This document shows, piece after piece, positions 17,961 through 30,889 of a stretch of 64,000 bases of DNA. The DNA is from Apoda limacodes. Its lineage: Eukaryota > Arthropoda > Insecta > Lepidoptera > Limacodidae. Position 1 is the stretch's first letter, and each line of letters opens with the position of its first letter. Where the stretch lies: NCBI GenBank assembly GCA_946406115.1, contig OX291542.1:35979321-36043320 (forward strand), in the 5' to 3' direction. Under the pieces are notes generated by a model. The model worked only from the letters and a program-made list of their open reading frames with translations. It did no database searches and was not told the DNA's origin. The translations under genes and the position numbers were made by a program.

Positions 17961-18660
17961 GTATCGGCGTACCTATCATGTCACTTGTTCCATGGAGTAT
18001 CGGCGTACCCATCATATCTCTTGTTCCATGGAGTATCGACGTACCTACAATGTCACATGTTCCATGGACTATCGGCGTACCTATAATATCACTTGTTCCA
18101 TGGAGTAGTGGCGTACATATCATGTCACTTATTCCATGGAGTATCGGCGTACCTATCATGTCACTTGTTCCATGGAATATCGGCGTACATATCATGTCAC
18201 TTGTTCCACGGAGTATCGGCGTACCTATCATGTCACTTGTTCCATAGCGTATCGGCGTACCTATAATATCACTTGTTCTATAGAGTATCGGAGTACCTAT
18301 CATGTCACTTGTTCCATGGAGTATCGGCGTACCTATAATGTCACTTGTTCCATGGAGTATCGGCGTAACTATCATGTCACTTGTTCCATGGAGTATCGAC
18401 GTACCTACAGAGTCACATGTTCCATGAACTATCGGCGTACGTACAATGTCACATGTTCCATGGACTATCGGCGTACCTATCATGTCACTTGTTCCATGGC
18501 GTATCGGCGTACCTATAATATCACTTGTTCCATGGAGTAGTGGCGTACCTATCATGTCACTTGTTCCATGGAGTATCGACGTACCTATAAGGTCACTTTT
18601 TCCATTGAGTACCGGCGTACCTATCATGGCACTTGTACCATGGAGTATCGACGTACCTAA
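17961..18660. repeat. 36-bp minisatellite, about 20 copies
   Basis: Units beginning 'gtatcggcgtacctatcatg' and ending 'tcacttgttccatgga' recur every 36 bp from 17961 to the last start at 18645, staying in exact register (19 x 36 = 684) and differing only by substitutions. Because 36 is divisible by three, several frames on both strands stay open. The minus-strand frame is open for 245 codons with an ATG in unique sequence at 18690. Confidence 0.95.
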
Positions 18661-18719
18661 AATATATTGTCTATCGGCATCTGACATCAAAGCGAAAAAA
18701 ACACGTACCGACCTAGCTT

Positions 18720-20560
18720 AGTATTCTGTCAGTAAGGCAAAACCTTAAAAGGTTATATTTTACTTTTTAGTAGAGTTTCGAAGTTAGATTTATTTTTGTG
18801 TCAAAATTTTTAGTTTCTATTTTAACTAAAGTCAATAATAACTAGATCCTAAAAGTCAATAAAAAAAACTTCAACAACATTATTTAAACATTTTTAACCC
18901 TAAAAACCGTCTGAAAAACAGACGTGATAAAACTATAAGCGTAATAACATTTCAGATTATATTACAATTATCTCTTTAAATTACGTTTAAACCGACAAAT
19001 ATGTCAAAACAATAAGAGTTCAGATTATATCATTTAGATAATCCACCCTAAGCTAAACTCATCTATGACGGTCCCATTTTTGTTGTTTGTCTATGGAACT
19101 CTGACATTTGAGAATAAATAATGAAGCTAAATAGATGATGGTTCTTTGGGCTGATCCTTACCAAATTCAAATGGGGTCAATCCTTTTTTATTAACCCTTT
19201 CATATATGTATAAAATTGTTAGATTCTGTTCCTTATTAGCAAAGATATTACGTAACAGACTTAAAAAAAATAACATGTAGAAGTGTTAAGAACCTCTTTC
19301 TTTTTTGAAGTTGGTTAAAAAGGTAAATGCGGCTTGTATATTAAACACACTGCCGCACGTTATTCCCACGTCTACTTTCTAAGAGTATACACCATCACAC
19401 CACTAGCTATATCTGGAGCTTATTTTATACCACAGCACGTTGAATATCACACAGTTTCAATGGTTTCAGAGGAAATTCCTTCAACGAACACTCACTTTTT
19501 GGAATTATCTCCATTTTGAGGTTTTCCTAGTGACTACAGTATGCGGTTTTAACAGATTTATAAAGGGTTAGTAACTCGCACATTCGAGCATAAACGAAAA
19601 ACAAAAGTACTCCAACTAATTACCGAACTCCTCTGATTTCATAAATTTTAGAACTTTAGTTTAACATGACTTTTATTTACTAAACGTATTTCAGTTTACA
19701 AGTTACTCCTGGTCGAGCTGACCCAGTTGCCACGTGTACCCATGGCTCCGAGTTACCCTTTTTCTCATCGACGCGTACTCTATAAATATTTTCGTTTCAT
19801 CCAATGACATTTTGAGGTCAAGAATCAGTAGCTACAGGTTTTTGTAGTGCTCTGAGTAAATTGACATCACTTAGGCACTTTAAGGTGTACCATTTGACTA
19901 AGAAAATATTTTACTTCGAACATAACAGGGTCGGAGTAGAGAATGTTTGTCAGAAGTGTTTACTTAAGCTCTTGTAATGATGCCGTGAGCATATTTTGTA
20001 AGTAGGTTGAAATATACTTTTTTATTTATAAGGTTTTCATTTCAAACGGAATGTTTTGTAATAAAAATGTCTTCGACAGCTTGTAGTAAGGGGTTCCGAG
20101 TATTTGTGTATTTAAAAATATAAGTGTAACGATTCTCGGTAGTGACTACTGACTGTGTGACGTCACGTCTGAGGAGCCATTACCACTTCAGAATCATAGA
20201 ATAAAACGGTCGTTACTTTTTTTTAAAAAAAGTCCTTTTCTTAGTTTCGAAACATTCCTACATGAGTTCTTGTACCTGACTGAATGGATCTGGTGGGTTC
20301 AAACATCTAGCAGAAACTTTTTACAGTTTTTGCTAAAACTTGTCAGAAAGTTGAGGTGTTAATCATTATTTTGCCTAAAAATAAAAAATATGTATCCTGA
20401 ACTAACAGAGATAATTTATTTTAATAATTCTTTATTGTACCTACAATACAAGTTAACAAAGATAAAATGAAAACTTATGAGTAAAAAACCAATAACTTAT
20501 CCTTTAAAAAGGATTTCTTGCAACTCAGTATGTAAAGTATAGTATACAAAAGAAAGTATC
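18720..20560. other. No supported gene or repeat
   Basis: AT-rich sequence with only short frames (up to 61 codons). I see no motif, RNA gene or recognisable repeat. Confidence 0.5.
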
Positions 20561-20619
20561 CTTTTAATCCTTTGATTTTCAACTTTTAGCGTTAGGGTTT
20601 AGGAAATAAAAGATAAAAC

Positions 20620-20870
20620 AAAAGAAAAAATATTTAGGAGGCTCCCATCCCATACAACAAACGTAATTTTTTTGCTCGATATTGTTAACGGCAACAGGTA
20701 GACGCTTAAAATATTCACAGAATATTTAGTCATATAGTCAATTTAAAAATAAATAATTAAATTTAAATAAAACATTTTTTTAAGGCTCCCATACAACCCA
20801 TACAGTTTTTATAGTTAATGGTACGGTACCCTTCGTGCGCGAGTCCGACTCGCACTTGGCCCATTTTTCT
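20620..20870 (+). repeat. Dispersed lepidopteran-type repeat fragment
   Basis: 'ggctcccatcccatacaaca' with 'aacgtaatttttttgctcga' recurs in related form at 33305-33350, and the segment ends in 'gtgcgcgagtccgactcgca' plus 'cttggccca', the reverse complement of the CGGCCAAGT..GAGTCGGACTCGCGCAC block found at 34.85 and 52.14 kb. Confidence 0.55.
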
Positions 20871-21129
20871 CTTTAATAGCAACAACTTTAATTTTTTTTC
20901 TGTATCACACTTTTTCACAAACTGTTCACATGAAGTCGTCGGTAGAGGCTTGTAATTAATGCCTTCTCGCTTACACCTTAACAAACTTTACATATTACAC
21001 CTCTTCCTCTCCGTCTGTTATAACTTAACGCTTATAACTTTCAATCTCAATTGTTTTTATTTTATTAAATGTTTTCACGCGATTTGTTAATTGTCCACGG
21101 TTATTGGCTAGCTATTTATACAATTTTTT

Positions 21130-21310
21130 TTTTTTACCACCAAGTTGGCAAACAAGTGTGCGGTCCGCCTGATGTGAGGCGGTCACCGCAGACTATGGAT
21201 GCTTGCAACACCGCGGGGGCATTATTCGCGAGTTGCCGACTCTTTGAAAATCTAATCACTTTTTTCTTCAAGAACCCCATATTGTAGTCCCTAGAGAAAA
21301 CCTTGACATG
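21130..21310 (+). repeat. Probable dispersed repeat fragment
   Basis: 'ccgcctgatgtgaggcggtc' with 'accgcagactatggatgctt' followed by 'gcaacaccgcgggggcatta' is a GC-richer block resembling a phrase common in lepidopteran repeats. A weak related piece ('cacctgatgttagtgacc') is near 59180. Family not identified. Confidence 0.35.
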
Positions 21311-21794
21311 GAGATCATTTTAAAACTTAAACGTTCGTGAGAGGAAGTTAGTATACGAATTGTACGTGATTATTTAGGTTCCAAAGTGTGAGGGTGAATT
21401 CTCTACCGACGGAGAGTGGTGCAATGATAGAAATATAGAAGCCATGGGCACCATTTAAAACAATTATACAAGCGGTAGAACACAGGCAAACTCTCACCTC
21501 AGACTTAAGGGTTCGATACGGCTTGTGCGTTTAGAATCGTCAACAATTCTCCTAATTCTCTATAAAACCTCATCAAAAGGCTCCAGCTGGTAACAGTCAC
21601 ATCATACTCAAAAGTCACACTGTGTCATCTTCATGTTTTATGAAGTACCTCATTCCTATTCTTGTAACTTCAGTGAAACTGCAATCGAGTTGTGTCGCTC
21701 AAGTTTCGGCAACCTTATGATACTACAGAGCGTAACTTTAGTGCTCACTACGAGCACAAACTGAAAATGAGCACAAAAGCTGTTTCACTAAACT

Positions 21795-21813
21795 TACGTA
21801 CGTACGTACGTAC
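21795..21813. repeat. (ACGT)n simple repeat
   Basis: Four to five perfect TACG/ACGT units, self-complementary. Confidence 0.8.
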
Positions 21814-22384
21814 ACCAGTAAGCAACAATGTAAGTAGCATTTTACTGAAAGGGAAATAACCTAGTTTTCATTATAGTGCCGAGCGGACCGTCAAGAAATG
21901 AACAGCTTGCTGAAGGTATTTGTATCATTGCCCTACTTGTAGAAAAGAAAAAGAAAATGTCATCATAAATTCTTTTGTGGTTTGAATTTGTATGAGTATA
22001 TCTACTGGAACTTTATGATCAACCCAATGAAGGAATATACACAGAAGGGCAATTGTGAGTAAAACCCACAGGTTATGTTTCGTGTGAGTTTTAACTTATT
22101 TTCATTAAAATAGTCTTGATTTTCGTTAATTTTGATGTTTTAAAAAAATCAGACTGAGAAATTTCAAATTCTGTAATTAGGATCATAAGTAAATAAAGTT
22201 ACGATCAATTTAGTATGGTGTTTAGAAATCAATGTATCCAAATCAAAATGTTCTCAAAATTTCCCTCAATATTTAAGTTATTATAAAAGTAGAGAAACAA
22301 AATCCTTTTCAGTGAAGTAATAATTAAAGGGATCGCGGAAATATTGAATGCCAGAGCAAATAATAAGTAAACAATAAAGAACCA

Positions 22385-22933
22385 CTTAAAAAAACGGCAC
22401 GTGTAGAGCTTTAAAGCGCAAGTTCGAACAGCGCTTCTGTGTGAACGAGACGAGGCGTTAGTGTTGTGTGGGTGACTCTGCAGGTTAGTGTTGTGTGAGT
22501 GACTCTGCAGGTTTTGGACTGAAGCCTTCTCAGTTTGCTTCGAACTGCGGAGCTGAAAGCATCTCGAGGCTGGCTCACGGGAGCTTTTGTCACGTTTGTG
22601 ATCGTACGTCTTTCGGTAACGTTAACGTTCTATTCGTTCGTTCGTATTAATTAATAGTAATTGTATTAAATATTAAAATAAAACTTGATATTTAATGACT
22701 TAATATTAAATATAAATAAACTATAGACAACTTAATGAATTAAAAAGAAAATAGTGCAAATGATTGATATTCTTAAAGTGATAGTGATAGATAACTGAAA
22801 AAAGTGATAGTGATAGATAACAGACAAAATTAAATTATGTTAAGTGAAGAATTGTGATGATACCTGATTAAAGAAAAATAGTGTGTGTTTTGGGTTAAAA
22901 TTGCCTAAAACTCTTAAGGATACAAACTCGATT
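22385..22933 (+). promoter_or_regulatory. Candidate promoter and noncoding first exon
   Basis: A locally GC-richer block (22385-22640) with a CACGTG E-box near 22398 and a duplicated 'gactctgcaggtt' element is followed by an arthropod-type initiator TCAGTTT at 22530. The next 400 nt have all frames closed and contain the 5'-UTR-like repeat 'gtgatagtgatagataac' twice, ending at a strong splice donor ATT|GTAAGTAA at 22933/22934. This fits a noncoding first exon of about 402 nt on the plus strand, with coding exons outside the window or far downstream. No TATA box is evident. RNA evidence would be needed; could be chance. Confidence 0.3.
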
Positions 22934-23570
22934 GTAAGTAATTTTGTAATATTTGGTATCATTTACAAATCAACGAAGAGTAACGTAACTATAACCTGAG
23001 TACTTACATAAAATTTCAATTAAGAAAGTAAATGATAAATCTATAAATGATTAACCGATAGATTTACATTGTTGAAGATGAAACACTTTCTTTTATGTGA
23101 TAACGGCCAATAATTCAGAGAGTCCGTGGATTTATTTTTTATTTCTGCAAAAACCATACTTTCAGTCTCGTGCCTAAATCTAGCTGCCTTAAATAAACAT
23201 AGATTTTTGCAATTAAGATAAAAGAAAATAATATCAGAAAATTATTGCTTTTAGCAATTTAAGATTAATAGTTTAAGTATTGTTTTACTTTTGCTTACTT
23301 TATAGAGATTTAATATGATTACTACAAAAATTAAGTAAGGTTTTACTATATAAAAAAATACTAATCAAATCAGTAAAACATTTTTTATTTTACCTTTCGG
23401 TTGAGCTGTGACAATATATTCGTAATAGGACTTATAATATTAAAGACATTTATTTTAGAAATCGGTAAATGGATAAGTCATGTACCTATAAATATTGTTT
23501 TTTGCGTTATCTTTCGTTATATTATATTTATAATTTCAAAACTATAGGTATGTGATATCCTTTTCCTCTT
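22934..23570. other. No supported gene or repeat
   Basis: AT-rich unique-looking sequence. If the upstream exon is real, this is the start of its intron. Confidence 0.4.
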
Positions 23571-23579
23571 TATTTACAC

Positions 23580-23965
23580 ATACATGGCTTTTGCCCGCGG
23601 TTCCACCCGCCCTAGATGCGATTATCGGTGTAGGATTTCAACGGTAACTCCTTAAAAATTGAAGAAATACGGACTCACACTTGACGTTTTCATGTAGCCT
23701 ACGTCTTTTCCAGGGGCTTAAACTATGTCCACGCCAAATATTCCCGCGATTCCACCCGCCCTAAATACGATTATCGGTGTATATATAGAAAAAATACCCA
23801 CTAACACTTTACGTTTTCAAGTAGCCTATGTCCTTGCCCGGGAATCAAACTGTTTCTATGCCAAATTTCATCTTAATTGGTTCAGCGGTTTAAGCGTGAA
23901 AAGGAAACAAACAGTCAGACAGACAGACAGAGTTACCTTCGCATTTATAATATTAGTACGGATTG
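23580..23965 (-). repeat. Helitron/Lep1-like dispersed repeat (minus orientation)
   Basis: It ends in 'cagacagacagacagagtta' and then 'cgcatttataatattagtac', the reverse complement of the terminus at about 400. Internal duplication of 'ccacccgccctagatgcgattatcggtg' (about 23605 and 23752) mirrors the tandem structure in the 395-775 copy. Confidence 0.55.
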
Positions 23966-24462
23966 TAATTAATATACTACAAACAAAAACATTAAAACAT
24001 CCCAATTTTATTTTAATTACTCATCAGTAATGTTTATTCATAAAATGGCAATATTATTTATGAACCGAATCACTTATATACTAGGATAGGTAGCTAGTAG
24101 ATAAACATTAGGTTTCATTGTTGTATGCGTGTGTATGTGGCAGAGGGTTTATCTGTGTGTTTGTAACCTTGTGTGTGTAGGTTAGGGTAGTGGTAAAACT
24201 TAAAGCAAAATAGAAGTGAGAAATATTAACAAAAAAACTGATTTGTTAGACAGGCACAAATATTTATTACATAAATGTTTGTCCTGTGTGCGGAGGCTTT
24301 CACGATTTTTAAAAACATTTGATCAAAAAAATTAAATATTAAAAATAAATATTGATATTAACACGTTTTTTTATTTGGGATTAGGAAACTATTTAGGAAC
24401 ACGTGCAGCTTCATTACCCTCATTATGACAATCATTTACCTAATTTAAAAATAAACATAGGT

Positions 24463-24470
<8 letters not shown>

Positions 24471-24500
<30 letters not shown>
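24471..24500. repeat. (AT)15 microsatellite
   Basis: Thirty bases of uninterrupted AT after a short CA run. Confidence 0.95.
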
Positions 24501-24502
<2 letters not shown>

Positions 24503-25189
24503 AAAATTAATTTTAATATAAATTATTACACCAATAATTGTGGCAAGCTTCACACATCAAATCGTCATAGAATAAAATTTACAAAACTTTGCGAGTTACA
24601 TACAACACTAACACTTTTATAACACTCACAAATAGTTTTTACTTACCTTACAACTGTATAACGAAGCAATTACTTGAACTGTGTAGCGAAACCACAGATT
24701 AGATTGAGTCCAGCTACAGTCGGCTACCAAATTGAATAAGCAATCCCCAACGTTGCAAAACTTATTCAGAATTGAGGCTGTTTCGAATTTGCCAGAGACT
24801 CATTCACATTGTCACTTTAACCGATCCGAAGGCTGCTGACTTCAATTAAATGTAATTCTATCATTTTGTAACTGGGTCAAGGCACTTGTCAACTGTCGCC
24901 TCGGAACACAATGCAGTCCACAATCTACTTTTAATAGCGACAAGCTTCCTTTACTTAATGACACTGAATATGTTGTTGTAGTCATTAATGATATTGGTGG
25001 TGGCGGTGGCGGTGGGAACACGTGACGACTTACAAAAACTATCATACAATAACACAATGGTGTACGTACTATAACTAATAATATTAAAATTACATCTAGC
25101 TTTTGTGCTTTGGTAGAAAACCTTTTGTGCTTATTATCAGCCTAGTTTTTAGGATATGACGGCATTTGATAGTACCTGACTACTGCAAT

Positions 25190-25310
25190 TCAATCCTTAT
25201 CATCCTTATACGTCTCAACTGTTGAGGCACGGCCTACCCTCACTGTGGGTGATTTGGGCCATAATCCACAAGCAGGCCTAGTGCGGATTGTGGACTCCAC
25301 ATATGTGTTT
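25190..25310 (+). repeat. Dispersed repeat fragment
   Basis: 'aactgttgaggcacggccta' followed by 'gatttgggccataatccaca' and 'cctagtgcggattgtggact' is a phrase common in lepidopteran interspersed repeats. Probably the 3' part of a retroposon; family not settled. Confidence 0.45.
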
Positions 25311-25319
25311 TTTTGACTT

Positions 25320-25590
25320 AATTAGAAATTATGGGTACGGAACCCTAATTATGCACAAAAAAATATCTACATACGAACAGTTAAGAGGATTTAGTAAATT
25401 ATATCTAATTAGGCTTGGGTGTCTTCGAACACATTTATATATCAAAAAGAACAGACACAGTAACGTCCCTTCCCTATAAAAATATATATAAGAGTTCCCT
25501 CTATGAAAGCTGTTGTGAACAAAATCTGTTAACACGTTTTTTAAATATCCGCCAAAGTTATCATACTACGGAACCCTATTAAGAAAAAAT
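25320..25590. repeat. Probable short dispersed repeat bounded by 'acggaaccctaatt/acggaaccctatt'
   Basis: 'gggtacggaaccctaatta' at about 25332 and 'ctacggaaccctattaag' at about 25564 bracket AT-rich sequence. The 'acggaaccct' phrase marks the edge of the CGGCCAAGT-type repeats elsewhere in the window. Confidence 0.3.
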
Positions 25591-26117
25591 AATGATATAA
25601 ACCATTAGAACCCAAAACCACCACATTATATTCAAATTTGTTTAGCACACAGAGCCGCAATTTCGTGCTGTTAATACTTAGTCATAATAAAAACGTGTAG
25701 TTAAACAAAATAATAAATAGTTTGCGGTCTGTTGTGACTAATGTGACTATTGTGACTAATGATGGGCTAGATATAAAAAAAATCAAATTACACGTCATTT
25801 TGTCAAATGAGAGAAAGCAACAACCTAGATATAAACGCTGTATGTGTTAATTTAATCCCAGATAGTTGTGTTGTGTTTTGTAAACGCTGTCATCTAACGT
25901 AATTACTTAAAAAAACCATATTTTATTGTGGTCAAATCGTTACTGAAAATGGTTTGGATATATTAATCTTAAATAGCTCGTGAAACAACAGTAATGTAAT
26001 TATGCATGATAAAAGTGTCTAACAATGTTTTATCAAACCATTTTTAATCCATTTTATGGAAGAAGAATGTTCAAATTGAAAGATTTTAAATATTATAAAA
26101 TTAAATAGAATAAATTC

Positions 26118-26338
26118 CACAAGAGGTTTAAAAACTAAAACTTTTATTTTTGACATGATAACTACAAATTTTTCAAAAATAGACATTTAAAAGTCGATCA
26201 CTAATGCCTGTGTAGGTACATTTGACAAAAATATTAAACCTACACAAGCATCAGAGATCGTCTTTTAAATTTCTATTTTTGAAAGTTTGTAGTTAATACT
26301 AACCTCATAAATAAAAGTTTCAATTTCAAAACCACATT
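26118..26338. mobile_element. Fold-back (MITE-like) element
   Basis: The left arm (about 26118-26222: 'aaaacttttatttttgacat...tttcaaaaatagacatttaaaa...cctgtgtaggta') is matched in reverse complement by 26240-26338, giving arms of about 100 bp at high but imperfect identity around a short loop. No coding capacity. A target duplication was not found. Confidence 0.7.
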
Positions 26339-26339
26339 A

Positions 26340-27280
26340 ATGGTTAGAATTAACCATCGCTGAACGCCAATTATTCGGGAAATGCAACTAATGATGTAAA
26401 AGATTTATCGGTAGTTAAAGCTGAAAGTTACAAAAGTTGGCCTCCCGCCAGGATCGGCTTCAAACCGACGCATAACAATTAATATTGAAGTTATGTGATA
26501 TATTAATGTTCAGTAAAATGTCGGCTCAGGGATATAAAACTGTAATGACCATCATATAATATTTATGTCAGAAAAATATTTTAAGTGTTAAGTTTTCAAA
26601 CAGTATCATATATTATATAAAATAAAATTGTTCTGAATATTGTTTTCAGTGTAATAATTTTATGCAACTAAAAATGCGAAAATCAACGTTTCATCATCGA
26701 ATCATCTTTGATTATATTATAATAATAATGACTTTGACACTCAAAAATTTTATCATTTTATTGGCTGCATAAAAATTGCCTCGTGCGTAAACAATGTATG
26801 TGCCATCTCGCATATTCAACAAAACCACTACACCATTCATCATCAATTTATTCATTTTCTAAGTCACAATTTATTAAATTCTTTCAAAACTATTTTTTTT
26901 TTGCGTTAAAGCCGACTGAGAAAATTTATAACTAAGGTATAAAAATTAAATGTATTTTTTCATTTTTATTAATTTGCCATTAGATTGTGATATTCCTGTC
27001 CAAACTCAAACTTTTTTATTTAAATAGACTTTTAAACAGCACTTTTGAATCGTCAGTTTAATTATTAATAAAAAAAAACACCAGAAATAAGACATTTATT
27101 TCATTAAAGTCATGAGTCTGAACAATAATTAGTTCCTTCATATATGGTAAACGAATTTTCTTATTTATGGGGGGTCGGGGGTAGACATGTAGTTCTCCCG
27201 TGTGTTATTTGTGTGTACAATTACAATGTTTTAAATAGAGACTGCAATAGCAAGTGAATAACTGTCGGTATAAACTCCTA
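26340..27280. other. No supported gene or repeat
   Basis: AT-rich, short frames only, nothing recognised. Confidence 0.5.
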
Positions 27281-27284
27281 AAAA

Positions 27285-27605
27285 AAAACATTTAAGTGCG
27301 AGTCGAACTCAAGCACTGAGGGTTCCGTAAAGGTAAACTGTATTGAGGGACAAACTTAACTTTGCCATGGTCAACTGTTGTCCCAATACTTCGACATAGG
27401 TCGCGGTTAGTTTACTAAGTAAGTTTATAATCGCAATATTTTTTGTGATGTAACAACAAATTTACGGTTTTCAGATTATGTGTGCTACATGACATTACTT
27501 TTTGCCGAATTTCATTATTCTAGATCGAGGGTAAGTACACAGACGGACACCAAAGTACTATAAGGTCTCCTTTTTTACTTTTGAGGTACGGAACTCTATA
27601 AACTA
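27285..27605 (+). repeat. CGGCCAAGT-type dispersed repeat, degenerate copy
   Basis: It starts with 'aagtgcgagtcgaactcaag' and a 'gagggttccgtaaagg' block, and ends with 'ctccttttttacttttgagg' plus 'tacggaactctataaac'. The same order is seen at 34850-35380. Confidence 0.55.
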
Positions 27606-27619
27606 AAATTGAGTATAGA

Positions 27620-28950
27620 CACATAAGAAGTATGTTTTTTTTATAAAATAAAGAACTAAGTAGATACTACATAGGGGGGCGTCATATATGTATATAGCTT
27701 ACTAAAAAAATAAATCTTATTCAACTAACCTTAAGGATATTTTCCTCATAGTTTGAATGCAAATAACAAATATAGCTGTCGGTAGGTACTCAACAGCTAA
27801 AGCGTGTGATTTAGATTTGACATTTGATTATATCAATGATCACCAAAAATAGAGTGTGAATTTTGACAACGTGGACAACGTTATAGCGTAACGAAGTCCG
27901 TTAAAATAGATATTAATCTTATTGTGAGAATCAAATGTTTAGTTAAACACATATTTGACCTTTTTGTTAAAGGAGATACAATCAGCGATCTCGATACCGA
28001 CAATATTATTATATTACAACATTATTATAGTTAACGATTATATCAAATTTAAGTATCTGCGACATGACATTAAGCATAAAATTTTTATAACGAAAATATA
28101 ATCTTCTGAATATCTACGACGTTATTTAAGATAACTTAAACTTTAAGCATGTTATTTATAAAAACCGGTCAAGTTCTAGTTGGATTTAAGTACTAATATT
28201 AATATTAGTGTTATTAATTTTAATAATATTAATATTATATATGTTATGTTATGACCATACACTTATCATAGACTTTCTTGTATTCTACAGGTAAAGAATT
28301 TTCTGCATTCGTTTCAAATTTAAGGCTCAGTAATATTGGAGATAAGGTTGGCGGGGAACGGCCAATTTTCATCAATTTCCTAAATTCCATTTATTTTAAA
28401 ATTATAAAAATATTTTATTGATATGTCACACGGTACGGTTTGCAAAACTTTATTTATTTTCTAATTGAGCCCTCCAACAGTGACCCCTATTTGCGAAATT
28501 CGTCCGTAGTTGGGTCACGAAATCACATACATAGGTGTACCAGATGTCGACTTCATCGGTCCATTAGATTCGTAGCAAACTGGCTGTAACCAACGGACAA
28601 ATAGTTGGTTGTGTGGTTTTACAAAGGGTTTCGCCGTTTTTTCATTCGGACTTACCAAGGGACCCTAAACAGAAATATGAACTTTAAAAGATAGAAAAAT
28701 ATTTAATGACATAATAAGTACCCATTTCATTTAATGATAACAATACAAAAAATCGCAGCTGAAAAAAGAGAAAAAGAAAGAAAGTTAAACAAAGACCAAG
28801 TTGGTACAAAGAAAGGACGGCGAAAGTAATATGAACTTAAGTTCCCTACGTCACAGACTTTATAATACTATACTTCGTGGAATATTCAAACTCAAAATAA
28901 TAAGCAAGTTATGTACTATCCAAACCTAAGCAAACGTTTAAAGGACAAAA
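27620..28950. other. No supported gene; AT-rich with a small perfect palindrome
   Basis: Contains the self-complementary stretch 'actaatattaatattagt' at about 28190-28207, but otherwise nothing recognisable. Confidence 0.45.
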
Positions 28951-28959
28951 GGGATTAAA

Positions 28960-30000
28960 TATAATTTTCATTAAATATATAATTCTTCTGTACGTGTGTA
29001 CGTCACTGAAATCCTAAACGGCTACTCCGATTTTGATTATTTTTTGTGTGTGTTAGAGTAATGTAGGTTCCTGAATGGTTTAAATTTAAAATTGGCCCCG
29101 GTTGGCGGCGCTGTGGTCAAGTTTAAGAGAGTGTATAAATGTGAAGAGTGTATGATACCTAAAGTAATACAAAATATGGTGATGGGGAAGAGGTGGTAAA
29201 GGTAAAAGAGGAAAAAAAGGGGAAATATGCGATTGCAGTTGTATACCTACAATTTATAGCAATTTTCGAAGTCTAAGCTATCGCGAAACAACGTTAGCTG
29301 CGACAGCTCAGCTCGTTCAAAATAAACTATCACATCGCTTTCGTCACCAATCGTGTCTTCCACACCAAAATTATAAAGAGGAAACATTTGTATTCTTGTA
29401 TTTTTGTTTTTTTGTATGTTTGTAACAAATAAACTCAAAAACTACTATTTCATAAATTTTTCACCTTTAGAATTCTATCTACATAATATCTATAAAAAAC
29501 TTCGCTATACTATATGTCTAATTATTGTAGTGATGTCACTATAACTCCTTTTTCACATTAAAAAAGTTGATAGAAATGCCGACCAAAATCAGACCACGTT
29601 ATGCAAACCTTTGTATTAATCCCTAACCAAATACATCATTTCATATTCATGAATGTTTCAATACTTGTAGATTACATTCCATTCAAAAAATATTACGAAT
29701 TTAAAAATGTCAATCTGAACAAAATACTAATAGAAAAATAAACGTCGTGGCGCGGCGCCATGCGCGCGCGGTCGGCTCCCTGGCACCGTACGCAGCGGAC
29801 GCAACCGACATTAAATATTTTGAATTTTTTCAAAGAAAAAAACTTTGAGAATAAAAATAGGCTTATGGATAAAAATATAAATTGTAATTGGAAAATCTAA
29901 CTACTTATGTCATGTATAAAAATACAGTTACTCTACGTTTATCGTATAATGTTTAAAAAATAAAAGTCCACCTGTGCAAAGCCGGGACAGGCCGCTAGTT
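28960..30000 (+). repeat. Composite dispersed repeat region with a GC-rich patch
   Basis: 'cgtcactgaaatcctaaacg' with 'gctactccgattttgatta' at about 29000-29040 and 'aaagccgggacaggccgcta' at about 29977 are the beginning and tail phrases of a common insect dispersed repeat. Between them is AT-rich filler and a GC-rich patch at 29745-29812. No intact ORF. Confidence 0.45.
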
Positions 30001-30889
30001 TTATATATTTACATTAAAATTTAATGAAACAATTTAATGAAAATTGTTGCTAGTTTTCTCCAAAAATCAGTTTTATTTAACTTCTCTTTGAGATAAGAAG
30101 TTACTATAATGGGTACAAAAATCGTCATTGCCGAAATCAGTTTTTTTTTTACGTTTTGAGACCTAGGAAATCATTTGCGCTTGTTTTAGAGTGATGTCTC
30201 TGTGTGTATATACGTCAGCTTTAAAATCACATAACTTTAAAACCATCCTAATCGATTAACCTGGAATCAAACTATTTAGTTGTTCAGAAATATTGAACTG
30301 TAGCGGTTCACTTTTTATTGACAGAAACGTTTCTGTAGTACATTATTTTTTACTTGCCCATTATTTTTACACACATGTAATAAAAAATATATTTACTAGC
30401 GAGTCAACTCCTATGTTGTGTCAAAACACCTACAAACCCATCACTGCAGAAAACTTATTAAATATGGTTGTCTAAAACAACACTTGCCCATCGGCTTTAT
30501 ACCTTAACATTTAATGCTATCAAAGTTGTAATTTATGTGAATAAATAACTTTTTATAACACACATATATATAGTAAAATTTAAAATTTTTGACATTGTGT
30601 TATATAAGAACAACAGCGTCAATGTAAATCAACTCACATACTAGGCACTAGGAGAATTCTTCAAATAACACATATACATAAAGAAACAACAGAAATTTAT
30701 TTAATTACAGTTTGTGGAGTGAAGCCGTAGAAATCCGAGAACTAGAATTTAGTTCGGTGAGAATGTTAGCTCGGTACTTTATTCTTTAGTTTATTTTGTT
30801 TTGCTTTATTTTATTTGTTTTCAAACTAACTTTAAGTCTTCAGAGTGGGTTCAAGGCTCAGCATTTCATACAAACTAATTTTAGTAAAT

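Noticed and set aside
17961..18660. CRISPR-like array
   Set aside because: Direct head-to-tail units with no unique spacers, in a eukaryotic context.
17824..18721. Several 89-134 codon plus-strand frames in the minisatellite
   Set aside because: By-products of a repeat length divisible by three, and interrupted by stops such as the TAG units near 18107 and 18538.
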